A DNA stretch of 64,000 nt from Fulvivirga lutea (GTDB lineage: Bacteria > Bacteroidota > Bacteroidia > Cytophagales > Cyclobacteriaceae), in NCBI RefSeq assembly GCF_017068455.1, contig NZ_CP070608.1, forward strand, positions 248,001 to 312,000. The letters run 5' to 3'. The translations under genes were made by a program, and so were the position numbers. This document shows, piece by piece, positions 37,289 to 46,328 of this stretch. Position 1 is the first letter of the stretch. Each line of letters opens with the position of its first letter. The notes below the pieces were generated by a model that saw only the letters and a list, made by a program, of their open reading frames with translations, did no database searches and was not told the DNA's origin.

Positions 37289-37807
37289 TTATCCGTTAAA
37301 TACTTTAGACAATGATACTCCTCTATCTTTAGCTACAGTAAAAGGATCTCTCATGTTGGTAAGAGCATCAAATGTTGCTTTTACCACGTTGTGAGGGTTA
37401 GATGATCCTTTAGATTTCGCAAGTACGTTATGTACACCTGCACTTTCTAATACAGCACGCATCGCACCACCAGCTATAACACCAGTACCAGGAGATGCTG
37501 GTTTCAACAATACGAAACCACCACTGTATTTACCTAAAGCCTCGTGAGGTACAGTTCCCTTAATAACAGGAACTTTCACTAAGTTTTTCTTTGCGTCATC
37601 AATTCCTTTAGTGATAGCGTCAGTTACTTCGTTAGCTTTTCCTAATCCGTAACCTACAACACCATTACCATCACCAACAACCACAATAGCAGAGAAGCTA
37701 AATCTTCTACCACCTTTCACCACTTTGGCTACTCTTTTGATGGCAACAACCTTTTCTTTAAGGTCGATTTCGCTTGCTTTCACTGATTTAATATTACTTT
37801 GAGACAT
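37289..37807 (-). CDS. rpsE: Ribosomal protein uS5
   Basis: A 172-residue 30S protein at the mRNA entry tunnel that helps accuracy. The N-terminal dsRBD-like part has [20 protein letters not shown] and [12 protein letters not shown]. The C-terminal part has [20 protein letters not shown] and [16 protein letters not shown]. Confidence 0.98.
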   Translation of the reverse strand: MSQSNIKSVKASEIDLKEKVVAIKRVAKVVKGGRRFSFSAIVVVGDGNGVVGYGLGKANEVTDAITKGIDDAKKNLVKVPVIKGTVPHEALGKYSGGFVLLKPASPGTGVIAGGAMRAVLESAGVHNVLAKSKGSSNPHNVVKATFDALTNMRDPFTVAKDRGVSLSKVFNG

Positions 37808-37813
37808 AATGCT

Positions 37814-38158
37814 TTAAAATTTTAGACCTCCATCTCTTGCACCATCAGCTAAAGCTTTTACTTTACCATGATACAAATAACCATTTCTATCAAATACTAC
37901 TTCTTTGATGCCGGCAGCAGATGCTTTTTCAGCGATCTTCTTACCTACTTCTATGGAAGTGTTAATATTTAGCTTAGAACCTAACTCTGCAGATGAAGAT
38001 GCAGAAAGCGTCTGTCCTTTACTATCGTCAATAATCTGGGCGTAAATAGCCTTATTACTTTTAAAAACAGATAATCTTGGTCTTTCAGTAGTACCCTGAA
38101 TTCTGTTTCTGATACCCTTTTTAATTCGAAGTCTTCTTCTAATCTTATTGAATGCCAT
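37814..38158 (-). CDS. rplR: Ribosomal protein uL18
   Basis: A 114-residue 5S rRNA-binding protein. It has a basic N-terminus ([17 protein letters not shown]), the [20 protein letters not shown] core and the end [20 protein letters not shown]. It is in standard order between rplF and rpsE. Confidence 0.98.
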   Translation of the reverse strand: MAFNKIRRRLRIKKGIRNRIQGTTERPRLSVFKSNKAIYAQIIDDSKGQTLSASSSAELGSKLNINTSIEVGKKIAEKASAAGIKEVVFDRNGYLYHGKVKALADGARDGGLKF

Positions 38159-38166
38159 CTCTTTAA

Positions 38167-38724
38167 TTATTTAGCAGCTTGCTTACCAGCCTTACGTCTA
38201 ACATACTGACCAACAAACTTGATACCTTTACCTTTGTAAGGCTCAACCTCTCTCAACGACTTAATTTTAGCCGCTACTTGTCCGATTAATTGCTTATCGT
38301 AACCTTCTAATGTTACTACCGGATTCTTACCTTTCTCAGTCTCAGCTGATACAGATAATTCACTTGGAATGGCCATCCAGATATTGTGAGAATATCCAAG
38401 GCTTAGTTCCAACACATTGTTTTGAGCGGTGGCTTTGTAACCTACCCCTACTAACTCCAACTGCTTCTTATATCCTTGGCTAACTCCTTCAAACATATTA
38501 TGTATCAAAGACCTGTATAAACCATGAAGAGCTTTATGTCTCTTCTGTTCTGTTGGTCTTTCGATACTTAACGTGCCTTCATTTTCAACCAATTTGAAAG
38601 CAGGGTCAATTTTTTGTTTAAGCTCGCCTTTTGGTCCTTTTACAGAAATGATACCTTCCTTAGTATCATAATTGTAGGACACTCCGTCAACAAGCTTAAT
38701 TGGTTTTTTCCCTATTCGTGACAT
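38167..38724 (-). CDS. rplF: Ribosomal protein uL6
   Basis: A 185-residue protein near the GTPase centre of 50S, made of two related domains. It begins [15 protein letters not shown] and has LVGVGYKA in the middle. The C-terminal signature [20 protein letters not shown] contacts the sarcin-ricin loop region. Confidence 0.98.
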   Translation of the reverse strand: MSRIGKKPIKLVDGVSYNYDTKEGIISVKGPKGELKQKIDPAFKLVENEGTLSIERPTEQKRHKALHGLYRSLIHNMFEGVSQGYKKQLELVGVGYKATAQNNVLELSLGYSHNIWMAIPSELSVSAETEKGKNPVVTLEGYDKQLIGQVAAKIKSLREVEPYKGKGIKFVGQYVRRKAGKQAAK

Positions 38725-38745
38725 TGATGTCTATTTAATTAATTC

Positions 38746-39141
38746 TTAGTAAACGTAACACAATACTTCTCCACCAACTTGAAGCTCTCTGGCTTCTTTG
38801 TCAGTAACAACACCTTTAGATGTAGATATGATAGCTACACCTAATCCGTTTAATACTCTTGGTAGAGCATCAGCCTTGGTATACTTTCTTAAACCAGGTT
38901 TACTCACTCTTTCAAGGTTATAAACAGCAGGCTTGTTATCTTCAGTGTACTTAAGCGCTATTTTTATATTACCCTGATGGTTTTTAGTATCCTCGAACTT
39001 ATAGTTCAGGATATAACCTTTATCAAAAAGTACCTTCGTAAGTTCCTTTTTGATATTTGAGGCAGGTATATCAATTACCTTATGCTTTGCTTTAATAGCA
39101 TTCCTCAAACGGGTCAAATAATCTGCTATTGGATCTGTCAT
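38746..39141 (-). CDS. rpsH: Ribosomal protein uS8
   Basis: A 131-residue central 16S-binding protein. It begins [20 protein letters not shown] and has [17 protein letters not shown] and [20 protein letters not shown]. In enteric bacteria uS8 represses the spc genes. Here a 92-bp gap with a promoter-like element precedes it, longer than the other gaps in the run. Confidence 0.98.
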   Translation of the reverse strand: MTDPIADYLTRLRNAIKAKHKVIDIPASNIKKELTKVLFDKGYILNYKFEDTKNHQGNIKIALKYTEDNKPAVYNLERVSKPGLRKYTKADALPRVLNGLGVAIISTSKGVVTDKEARELQVGGEVLCYVY

Positions 39142-39188
39142 TTTAATTTAAATCTAATTATATCCTTACTACCCCTGAAAACGGCCTG

Positions 39189-39196
39189 CAAAGATA
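39189..39196 (-). promoter_or_regulatory. Possible internal promoter before rpsH (-7 element TATCTTTG)
   Basis: A perfect TAnnTTTG match on the minus strand, in the 92-bp rpsN-rpsH gap and 48 bp before the rpsH ATG. A T-rich stretch, not TTTG, lies at the -33 distance. Confidence 0.45.
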
Positions 39197-39233
39197 CAAA
39201 CATTTTATTTCTTTAAAAATATATTTAAGAGAA

Positions 39234-39503
39234 TTACCAGCTAGCTTTTGTAACACCTGGTATTTTACCTTCAGAAGCCATTTCTCTGAATGTAACCCTA
39301 GAGATTCCAAACTTTCTCATGTAGCCTTTTGGTCTTCCAGTTAGTTTACATCTGTTATGTAATCTTACCGGGGAAGCGTTTCTTGGAAGTTTATCCAATG
39401 CTTCATAATCACCAGCTTCTTTAAGAGCTTTTCTCTTAGCAGCATACTTTGCTACTAATTTTTCTCTTTTTAATTCTCTTGCTTTTATTGCAGCTCTTGC
39501 CAT
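39234..39503 (-). CDS. rpsN: Ribosomal protein uS14 (zinc-free long form)
   Basis: An 89-residue 30S head protein. It has [20 protein letters not shown], with a single cysteine, so it is the long zinc-independent form, and it begins [16 protein letters not shown]. It lies 5 bp after rplE. A longer gap follows it. Confidence 0.98.
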   Translation of the reverse strand: MARAAIKARELKREKLVAKYAAKRKALKEAGDYEALDKLPRNASPVRLHNRCKLTGRPKGYMRKFGISRVTFREMASEGKIPGVTKASW

Positions 39504-39508
39504 AATAT

Positions 39509-40060
39509 TTAGTTTTTACTTGCGAATGGCATACCGAATGCCTTCAACAGTTCGTAACTTTCTTCATCAGAATCAGCAGTAGTCACAAAAGTGATATCCA
39601 TACCGTTGATCTTATTTACTTTTTCGATACTGATTTCAGGGAAAATGATTTGTTCCTTTACACCTAATGTATAGTTACCTCTTCCGTCAAAACCTTTATC
39701 ACTTACGCCTTTGAAATCTCTTACCCTTGGTAAAGCAATAGAAAGAAGTCTATCTAAGAATTCATACATCTTATCACCTCTTAAAGTTACTTTAGCACCA
39801 ATTGGCATTTCTTCTCTTAACTTAAAGTTAGAGATTGACTTCTTTGACATTGTAGGTATAGCTTTCTGACCTGTGATAGCAGTTAGCTCTTCAACACCTA
39901 CATCTACTAATTTCTTATCAGCTACAGCAGCACCAATACCTTTGTTAAGGCAAATCTTAGTTACCTTAGGCACCTGCATGATAGAAGTGTATTGAAACTT
40001 TTCCTTTAAAGCAGGAACAATTTCTTTCTGATATTTCTCTTTTAATCTCGGACTAGCCAT
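39509..40060 (-). CDS. rplE: Ribosomal protein uL5
   Basis: A 183-residue 5S rRNA-binding protein of the central protuberance. The start chosen is the ATG at 40060, giving [20 protein letters not shown] longer in-frame reading would run back into rplX and has no family support. It contains [36 protein letters not shown] and [18 protein letters not shown]. Confidence 0.97.
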   Translation of the reverse strand: MASPRLKEKYQKEIVPALKEKFQYTSIMQVPKVTKICLNKGIGAAVADKKLVDVGVEELTAITGQKAIPTMSKKSISNFKLREEMPIGAKVTLRGDKMYEFLDRLLSIALPRVRDFKGVSDKGFDGRGNYTLGVKEQIIFPEISIEKVNKINGMDITFVTTADSDEESYELLKAFGMPFASKN

Positions 40061-40061
40061 C

Positions 40062-40379
40062 TTAAATAATTTCTCCAGTTTTCTTAGAATATCTCTGCAA
40101 CTTGCCTTTATCGTCAAGTTTTCTACCAGTTCTGGTAGCCTCTCCAGTAGCTGGATCAACAAGCATTAAATTGCTTACGTGAACCGCAGCTTCTGTTTTT
40201 TCAATTCCACCTTCAGGCTTAGTAGCTGATGGTTTAACGTGTTTAGTTACAACGTTTACTCCTTCTACTACCGCTCTGTTTTTATCAGTAACAACTTCTA
40301 GAACAACCCCTGTTTTACCTTTTGAGTTACCAGAGATTACCTTTACAGTGTCACCTTTTTTTATGTGTAATTTTTTCAT
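40062..40379 (-). CDS. rplX: Ribosomal protein uL24
   Basis: A 105-residue assembly-initiator protein of 50S. The KOW motif is at the N-terminus ([20 protein letters not shown]). It ends in a basic segment, [10 protein letters not shown]. It ends 1 bp before the rplE start. Confidence 0.98.
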   Translation of the reverse strand: MKKLHIKKGDTVKVISGNSKGKTGVVLEVVTDKNRAVVEGVNVVTKHVKPSATKPEGGIEKTEAAVHVSNLMLVDPATGEATRTGRKLDDKGKLQRYSKKTGEII

Positions 40380-40394
40380 TTTCTTATTCTACTA

Positions 40395-40763
40395 TTAAAG
40401 TACTTCAGGAGCCAATGAAACAATTTTCATGAATTGCTTTTCTCTCAATTCTCTTGCAACAGGTCCGAATATACGTGTACCTCTTGGTTCATCGTTCGGG
40501 TTTAATAATACCGCAGCATTATCTTCAAATCTGATATAAGAACCATCCTTTCTTCTTACCTCTTTCTTAGTTCTTACAACTACAGCTCTTGAAACCGTTC
40601 CTTTTTTAAGGTTACTAGAAGAAAGTGCAGACTTCACTGATACAACAATTTTGTCACCTACTGAAGCATACTTCTTACCTGTACCTCCCAACACTCGGAT
40701 GCATAGAACCTCTTTGGCTCCACTGTTATCCGCAACATTTAATCTTGACTCTTGTTGTACCAT
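40395..40763 (-). CDS. rplN: Ribosomal protein uL14
   Basis: A 122-residue 50S protein at the subunit interface. It begins [20 protein letters not shown] and has [34 protein letters not shown] and [10 protein letters not shown], all standard. It follows rpsQ by 1 bp. Confidence 0.98.
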   Translation of the reverse strand: MVQQESRLNVADNSGAKEVLCIRVLGGTGKKYASVGDKIVVSVKSALSSSNLKKGTVSRAVVVRTKKEVRRKDGSYIRFEDNAAVLLNPNDEPRGTRIFGPVARELREKQFMKIVSLAPEVL

Positions 40764-40764
40764 T

Positions 40765-41022
40765 TTATTTAGCCTTTTCTATGATTTCAACTAATCTCCA
40801 TCTTTTGTTTTTACTCAGAGGACGAGTTTCCATAATACGAACAGTATCTCCGATACCACATTCGTTTTTATCGTCATGAGCCGTAAACTTGGTAGTTTTG
40901 TTAACAAACTTACCATACATAGGGTGTTTCTCTTTTCTGTGAACAGCAACAGTGATAGACTTCTCCATCTTGTTGCTAACCACTTGCCCTACTCTTTCTT
41001 TTCTTAATTTTCTTGCTTCCAT
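40765..41022 (-). CDS. rpsQ: Ribosomal protein uS17
   Basis: An 85-residue OB-fold protein binding helix 11 of 16S. The ATG at 41022 ([16 protein letters not shown]) is chosen over a TTG six codons upstream, which would overlap rpmC. It contains [20 protein letters not shown] and the signature [18 protein letters not shown]. Confidence 0.97.
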   Translation of the reverse strand: MEARKLRKERVGQVVSNKMEKSITVAVHRKEKHPMYGKFVNKTTKFTAHDDKNECGIGDTVRIMETRPLSKNKRWRLVEIIEKAK

Positions 41023-41029
41023 CTTACTT

Positions 41030-41224
41030 TTAATTTGCAAGTTCTTTAGCCCTTAACTCAGTTTGTAGTCTAGCAATTAGTTTGCGAGATTCTCTTATTT
41101 TCATAGGATTTTCTATTGGAGAAATCTCATGAGCAAACTTTAGTTTTCTGTAAGCTTCTTTTTCGCTTACTAACTTTTGCTTCAATTCATCAAGGCCTAG
41201 TGCTTTTATTTCTGAATTTTTCAT
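41030..41224 (-). CDS. rpmC: Ribosomal protein uL29
   Basis: A 64-residue two-helix protein at the exit tunnel that docks SRP and trigger factor. The ATG at 41224 ([18 protein letters not shown]) is preferred. A longer reading would extend into rplP. It ends with the family-typical [18 protein letters not shown]. Confidence 0.96.
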   Translation of the reverse strand: MKNSEIKALGLDELKQKLVSEKEAYRKLKFAHEISPIENPMKIRESRKLIARLQTELRAKELAN

Positions 41225-41231
41225 ATCGCTA

Positions 41232-41651
41232 TTATTCAACGTAATCTCTACGAACAACAAACTTCGTTTTTAAAGGAAGCTTCTGTTGCGCTAATCTTAA
41301 CGCTTCTTGAGCTAACTCTTTTTTAATTCCACCGGCTTCAAAAAGAATAGTGCCAGGCTTCACTACTGCTACCCAATACTCAGGAGCACCTTTACCTTTA
41401 CCCATCCTTACTTCAGCAGGTTTCTTTGTGATTGGTTTGTCAGGAAATATTCTGATCCAAACCTGACCTTCTCTTTTCATTGCTCTGGTCATCGCAATCC
41501 TTGCTGCCTCTATTTGCCTTGAAGTAATCCATCCGGGCTCCATTGCTTTGATTCCGAATGCACCAAAAGCAATAGTATGTCCTCTTTGGGCGATACCTTT
41601 TATTCTGCCTTTTTGCTGTTTTCTGAACTTTGTTCTTTTCGGCTGTAACAT
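41232..41651 (-). CDS. rplP: Ribosomal protein uL16
   Basis: A 139-residue 50S protein near the A-site tRNA elbow. It begins [19 protein letters not shown] and has [20 protein letters not shown] and the signature [19 protein letters not shown] 48-bp gap separates it from rpsC. Confidence 0.98.
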   Translation of the reverse strand: MLQPKRTKFRKQQKGRIKGIAQRGHTIAFGAFGIKAMEPGWITSRQIEAARIAMTRAMKREGQVWIRIFPDKPITKKPAEVRMGKGKGAPEYWVAVVKPGTILFEAGGIKKELAQEALRLAQQKLPLKTKFVVRRDYVE

Positions 41652-41699
41652 ATCTTTATGTCTTTAGGTCACATCTATTCGTGACTACACGTTAACTAA

Positions 41700-42419
41700 T
41701 TACTTCTTTCTACTTCTTTTAGGACCATCGCCTCTTTTTCTTCCACCGCCTTGGCCTTGGTTTCCTCCACCTACATTAGGAGAAAGATCTCTTTTACCAT
41801 AAACCTCGCCTTTGAAGATCCATACTTTGATACCGATTTTACCATAAACAGTGTTTGCTTCACTGATAGCATAATCGATGTCTGCTCTTAATGTATGAAG
41901 AGGAATTCTACCTTCTTTATATTGTTCAGATCTTGCCATTTCAGCACCACCTAAACGACCAGAAACCTTTACTTTGATACCTTGAGCTCCTACTCTCATA
42001 GAAGAAGCAATTGCTTGCTTCATAGCTCTTCTGTAAGAAATTCTGGCTTGAAGTTGTTGAGCGATTGACTCGCCTACTAGTTTAGCATCTAACTCAGGTC
42101 TTTTAATTTCGAAGATGTTGATTTGAACATCTTTACCTGTAAGTTGCTTTAACTCTTCTTTGATTTTATCTACTTCAGACCCTCCTTTACCAATAACAAC
42201 TCCTGGACGTGCCGTGTGTACTGTTAAAGTGATTCTTTTTAATGTTCTTTCGATAACTACCTTAGAGATACCACCTTTAGGGATACGAGCACTTACGTAT
42301 TTTCTGATCTTATGGTCTTCAACCAACTTATCAGCGAACGTATCGCCACCATACCAAGCTGAGTCCCAGCCTCTAACGATGCCTAATCTAAACGCTATTG
42401 GGTTTACCTTCTGTCCCAT
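41700..42419 (-). CDS. rpsC: Ribosomal protein uS3
   Basis: A 239-residue mRNA-entry protein with helicase activity in the 30S. The KH domain has [20 protein letters not shown]; the C-terminal domain has [20 protein letters not shown]. It ends in a glycine-rich, basic tail ([19 protein letters not shown]). Its start overlaps the rplV stop by 1 base. Confidence 0.98.
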   Translation of the reverse strand: MGQKVNPIAFRLGIVRGWDSAWYGGDTFADKLVEDHKIRKYVSARIPKGGISKVVIERTLKRITLTVHTARPGVVIGKGGSEVDKIKEELKQLTGKDVQINIFEIKRPELDAKLVGESIAQQLQARISYRRAMKQAIASSMRVGAQGIKVKVSGRLGGAEMARSEQYKEGRIPLHTLRADIDYAISEANTVYGKIGIKVWIFKGEVYGKRDLSPNVGGGNQGQGGGRKRGDGPKRSRKK

Positions 42420-42808
42420 TACTTATCTTTTTTATCTTTAGTCTCTACTTTTTCTTCAGTCTGTGGAGCTGCACTATCAAGTACAAGAGTTACGTGATTA
42501 GATCTTTTTCTAATTCTGTGAGCTCTTCCTTGTGGAGCAGGTCTTAATCTTTTTAAGATTCTACCGCTGTCAACAGTGATAGTCTTAACAAATAGATCTG
42601 CATCCTCAAGATCCACATCCTGGTTTTTCTGCTGCCAGTTTGAGATAGCTGACAACAATAATTTCTCTAGTCTAGCTGCACCTTGCTTAGGCTCAAACTT
42701 CAATATGTTTAAGGCCTTATTAACTTTTTCACCTCTTATTAGATTGGCTACCAATCTCATTTTACGAGGAGAAGTAGGTACATTATTTAATTTAGCTACT
42801 GCCTCCAT
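42419..42808 (-). CDS. rplV: Ribosomal protein uL22
   Basis: A 129-residue 50S protein that lines the exit tunnel. It has [19 protein letters not shown] and the beta-hairpin [20 protein letters not shown], the usual macrolide-relevant loop. A short Glu/Lys tail ([13 protein letters not shown]) extends the family core. Confidence 0.98.
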   Translation of the reverse strand: MEAVAKLNNVPTSPRKMRLVANLIRGEKVNKALNILKFEPKQGAARLEKLLLSAISNWQQKNQDVDLEDADLFVKTITVDSGRILKRLRPAPQGRAHRIRKRSNHVTLVLDSAAPQTEEKVETKDKKDK

Positions 42809-42810
42809 AA

Positions 42811-43089
42811 TTATCTCTTGCCTTTATCTTTTTTACCAACGTGACCTCTGAAGTTTCTAGTAGGAGCAAATTCACCAAGCTTGTGTCCTACCATGTTTTC
42901 AGTTACATATACAGGTATAAATTTATTGCCATTATGTACGGCAAAAGTATGTCCTACAAAATCAGGAGATACCATTGATCTTCTTGACCAGGTTTTGATT
43001 ACTGACTTTTTACCTGATTCATTCATGGCTTCTACCTTGTTCTCTAGCCTAAAGTCTATATAAGGCCCTTTTTTTAGTGATCTTGCCAT
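42811..43089 (-). CDS. rpsS: Ribosomal protein uS19
   Basis: A 92-residue 30S head protein. It begins [20 protein letters not shown] and has [20 protein letters not shown] and [20 protein letters not shown], the family signature. Its ATG overlaps the last base of rplB. Confidence 0.98.
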   Translation of the reverse strand: MARSLKKGPYIDFRLENKVEAMNESGKKSVIKTWSRRSMVSPDFVGHTFAVHNGNKFIPVYVTENMVGHKLGEFAPTRNFRGHVGKKDKGKR

Positions 43090-43913
43090 TATTTCTTACC
43101 TCTACTTATGATTAGATTATTTGAATACTTTTTAGGTGTTCTTGTCTTCTTACCTTTAGCGTACAATCCTTTTCTTGATCTTGGATGTCCACCTGAAGAC
43201 TTACCTTCACCACCACCCATCGGGTGATCAACAGGGTTCATAGCTACACCTCTTGTTCTTGGTCTTCTTCCTAACCATCTGTTTCTACCTGCCTTACCCA
43301 AGTTCACGTTCATGTGATCTGAGTTAGACACTGCACCAACTGTAGCAAGGCAAGTAACTAATACTCTTCTTGTTTCGCCTGAAGGTAATTTGATAGTAGC
43401 ATATTTTCCTTCTCTTGCTAAAAGCTGAACATAAGAACCAGCACTTCTAGCCATTGCACCACCTTTACCAGGCTTCAACTCTAAGTTGTGAATGATTGTT
43501 CCTAAAGGAATTTTGCTAAGAGGAAGAGCGTTTCCTACTTCAGGAGCAACATTTTCTCCTGATACGATTTCCTGACCAACTGTTAATCCTTCAGGAGCAA
43601 TGATATAAGCTTTCGCTCCATCAGCATAATAAAGTAAAGCAATACGTGCAGATCTTGTTGGATCGTACTCGATAGCCTTTACAGTTGCAGGTACATCGAA
43701 TTTATTTCTTTTGAAGTCAATAATTCTGGATTTCTTTTTGTGACCACCACCAATGTAGCGCATAGTCATTTTACCAGAATTGTTTCTACCTCCAGTTCTC
43801 TTCTTAGTTACTACCAATGACTTTTCAGGAGTATCTTTTGTGATCTCTGTAAAGCCTGGTGCTACTCTGTATCTCTGTCCGGGTGTAACCGGTCTTAATT
43901 TTTTAATCGCCAT
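43089..43913 (-). CDS. rplB: Ribosomal protein uL2
   Basis: A 274-residue protein close to the peptidyl-transferase centre. It has [20 protein letters not shown], then [20 protein letters not shown]. The conserved [20 protein letters not shown] includes the histidine linked to peptide-bond formation. Standard length. Confidence 0.98.
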   Translation of the reverse strand: MAIKKLRPVTPGQRYRVAPGFTEITKDTPEKSLVVTKKRTGGRNNSGKMTMRYIGGGHKKKSRIIDFKRNKFDVPATVKAIEYDPTRSARIALLYYADGAKAYIIAPEGLTVGQEIVSGENVAPEVGNALPLSKIPLGTIIHNLELKPGKGGAMARSAGSYVQLLAREGKYATIKLPSGETRRVLVTCLATVGAVSNSDHMNVNLGKAGRNRWLGRRPRTRGVAMNPVDHPMGGGEGKSSGGHPRSRKGLYAKGKKTRTPKKYSNNLIISRGKK

Positions 43914-43924
43914 TTTCCGCTAAA

Positions 43925-44212
43925 TTATATTTCGCTATAAAAATCGATTACATCACCTTCAGAAACTGTAACAATAGCCTTCTTGTAAGAAGATGTTCTT
44001 CCAGTAATAACTCTTGACTTTGTGAATCTAGATTTAGACTTACCTAAGTAGTTCATGGTGTTAACACTCTCTACCGTAACTCCGTACATCTTCTCCACTT
44101 CTCTTTTAATCTCTACTTTATTGGCTTTTCGATCTACTACGAAACCATACATGCCTTTTTCATTTAAAGCAGATACCTTTTCCGTAACCAATGGCTTAAC
44201 TAAAACGCTCAT
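43925..44212 (-). CDS. rplW: Ribosomal protein uL23
   Basis: A 95-residue exit-tunnel protein that docks trigger factor and SRP. It begins MSVLVKPLVTEKVSALNEKG, then VEKMYGVTVESVNTMNYLGK. It lies 2 bp after rplD. Confidence 0.97.
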   Translation of the reverse strand: MSVLVKPLVTEKVSALNEKGMYGFVVDRKANKVEIKREVEKMYGVTVESVNTMNYLGKSKSRFTKSRVITGRTSSYKKAIVTVSEGDVIDFYSEI

Positions 44213-44214
44213 TA

Positions 44215-44844
44215 TTATTTCTTCAATAGGTTATCAATTTTCTCAATTGATCCTTCACTAAGGATCAAGTTATCTGCGTTCAACACATCGTAAGTTGTAA
44301 GCATATCAGCTTTCACCACTTTTGTGTTCTGAACGTTTCTTCCTGACAAAGCAACGCTTTTATTATTTTCAGGAAGTACAAGCAATGTCTTCTTGTTATC
44401 TAAAGAAAGAGCTGTTAGCATTTTTACATACTCTTTAGTTTTTGGAGTCTCGAAAGAGAAATCCTCAACTACTGAAATGCTCTTATCTTTTGCTTTATAA
44501 GTAAGGGCTGATTTTCTAGCTAGTTCCTTAAGTTTCTTGTTCAATTTGAAAGAATAGTTTCTTGGTTGTGGACCAAAAACTCTACCTCCACCTCTGAATA
44601 CAGGAGACTTAATGCTACCAGCTCTTGCAGTACCAGTTCCTTTTTGCTTTTTAATCTTTTTCGTTGAACCAGCGATTTCTGCTCTCTCTTTAGATTTGTG
44701 AGTTCCTTGTCTTTGGTTAGCAAGGAATTGCTTCACGTCTAAATAGATAGCATGATCATTAGGTTCGATACCAAACACCTCTTTAGAAAGGGTAACTTTT
44801 CTTCCGGTATCTTCTCCGCTATATTTTATTACTGAGATATTCAT
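44215..44844 (-). CDS. rplD: Ribosomal protein uL4
   Basis: A 209-residue protein whose loop reaches the exit tunnel. It has the loop signature [20 protein letters not shown] and [20 protein letters not shown]. In E. coli uL4 represses the S10 operon. It overlaps the rplC stop by 1 base. Confidence 0.97.
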   Translation of the reverse strand: MNISVIKYSGEDTGRKVTLSKEVFGIEPNDHAIYLDVKQFLANQRQGTHKSKERAEIAGSTKKIKKQKGTGTARAGSIKSPVFRGGGRVFGPQPRNYSFKLNKKLKELARKSALTYKAKDKSISVVEDFSFETPKTKEYVKMLTALSLDNKKTLLVLPENNKSVALSGRNVQNTKVVKADMLTTYDVLNADNLILSEGSIEKIDNLLKK

Positions 44845-45476
44845 TATTTCTCAAGAATTACAGTTGAATTTTTGGCTCCTGGAACGGATCCACTAACTAA
44901 AATCAGGTTTTTCTCAGGCATAATTTTCATTACCCTAAGGTTTACAAGCTTGGTTCTGCTACCGCCAGTTCTTCCTGCCATTCTCATTCCTTTGAAAACT
45001 CTAGCAGGATAAGAAGCACCACCTATAGAACCTGGAGCTCTTAATCTGTTGTGCTGACCGTGAGTTTGCTGACCAACACCACCGAAGTTATGTCTTTTAA
45101 CAACCCCTTGGAAACCTTTTCCTTTTGATGTGCCTACTGCATCTACGAAGTCTCCTTCCACAAATACATCACCCACATTAATTTCCTGTCCTAATTGAAT
45201 TTGACCTTCAAATTCTTCACGGAAATCTCTAAACTCTACAACTTCTCTTTTAGGAGTTGTTTGCGCTTTTGCGAAATGTCCTTTTAAAGCGTTTGGAGTA
45301 TTCTTTTCTTTACGCTCTCCAAAGCCCAATTGAACAGCCTTGTAGCCATCCTTTTCCTCATTTTTTACTTGCGTAACCACGCAAGGACCAGCTTCTATTA
45401 TCGTGCATGCGACATTTCGTCCATCGGCACCAAAAATGCTAGTCATTCCGATTTTCTTTCCTATAATACCAGACAT
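44844..45476 (-). CDS. rplC: Ribosomal protein uL3 (first gene of the superoperon here)
   Basis: A 210-residue 50S assembly protein. It begins [20 protein letters not shown] and has [20 protein letters not shown] and MAGRTGG. In most bacteria rpsJ (uS10) precedes rplC; here the upstream neighbour is recO on the same strand, behind a 189-bp gap with a consensus promoter. Confidence 0.98.
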   Translation of the reverse strand: MSGIIGKKIGMTSIFGADGRNVACTIIEAGPCVVTQVKNEEKDGYKAVQLGFGERKEKNTPNALKGHFAKAQTTPKREVVEFRDFREEFEGQIQLGQEINVGDVFVEGDFVDAVGTSKGKGFQGVVKRHNFGGVGQQTHGQHNRLRAPGSIGGASYPARVFKGMRMAGRTGGSRTKLVNLRVMKIMPEKNLILVSGSVPGAKNSTVILEK

Positions 45477-45538
45477 TTTTTAATCTTTTGTAAGCGTAAT
45501 AATGCTTTATCTTCCACGGTTTTTCCGCAAAAGGACTG

Positions 45539-45569
45539 CAAAGATAGCAACTCTTAAGAAGTTACCAAA
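45539..45569 (-). promoter_or_regulatory. Consensus Bacteroidota promoter for the ribosomal superoperon
   Basis: On the minus strand TTTG (45566-45569), a 19-bp spacer and TATCTTTG (45539-45546) match the TTTG-N19-TAnnTTTG pattern exactly. Predicted start is about 55 bases before the rplC ATG. A GC-rich patch (45596-45615) lies just upstream. Confidence 0.85.
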
Positions 45570-45665
45570 TACAAAGTGTTAAATTTTTTCTTTAAGCCTG
45601 AGGCGGCCTGCGGAATGATTTGGCGAAGATAAACGCTTTATCTAAATCAATCAATAAAAGCTAAT

Positions 45666-46328
45666 TTATTTCAAAACAGCCCTTAATATTTCTATCGATT
45701 TGAATTCTCCAGGTATATCAATATGCGTTCTATAAAACTGTAATAAATCATCAAGAATAGCTCTTCTTAATGAATTAGGTATAGAGTGCCTGGAATCAAA
45801 TTCCGAGTTTATCAGTTCTTCCAACTTCTCTACCTCATTCGCACTATCAATATACATAAACTGATTTGTGGTAGTTATACCTATACCTAAGTAATGAGAA
45901 AGTTGAATGAGAAATATCAAATGAAAATTGAGATTAATTTCTTTTTGTGCATCTAGACTAAGAATAGTTCTACTTATAAAATTGAATAGCGACTCATCTG
46001 CCTCGTCTTCTTTGATACATTTATATAGTACTTCAGATATGAACACACCAATTGATGACTTAACAATATCATAGGGCATGGAATTAAGTGGCGTGCTGCA
46101 ATTCATTTCGGAAATTCGCTGAATTCCTGAGTTTGGCTTTTTGTATACAACCATGTTTAGCAATGTAAGTGGTTGAAATAAAGCAATTTTTCCTTTTGCT
46201 CTTGCACTGCGAACACCATTGACTATATAAGATTGGAGCCCAAACTCCTCCGTATAAACTTTGGCTATAATAGAGGTGTCTCTGTATTTAAAGTATTTAA
46301 GAACAACCCCTTTGGTTTTATGAAGCAT
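45666..46328 (-). CDS. recO: DNA repair protein RecO
   Basis: This 220-residue recombination mediator helps load RecA with RecR. The N-terminal OB-fold has KTKGVVLKYFKYRDTSIIAK and YIVNGVRSARAKGKIALFQP. The rest is the helical C-terminal domain without the zinc cysteines seen in some species. Its ATG overlaps the porZ stop by 1 base (TAATG), so it is cotranscribed and probably translationally coupled with porZ. Confidence 0.92.
   Translation of the reverse strand: MLHKTKGVVLKYFKYRDTSIIAKVYTEEFGLQSYIVNGVRSARAKGKIALFQPLTLLNMVVYKKPNSGIQRISEMNCSTPLNSMPYDIVKSSIGVFISEVLYKCIKEDEADESLFNFISRTILSLDAQKEINLNFHLIFLIQLSHYLGIGITTTNQFMYIDSANEVEKLEELINSEFDSRHSIPNSLRRAILDDLLQFYRTHIDIPGEFKSIEILRAVLK

Noticed and set aside
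41652-41699. Small hairpin (GTCAC/GTGAC) in the rpsC-rplP gap
   Set aside because: Five base pairs with an 8-base loop is too weak to support a function.
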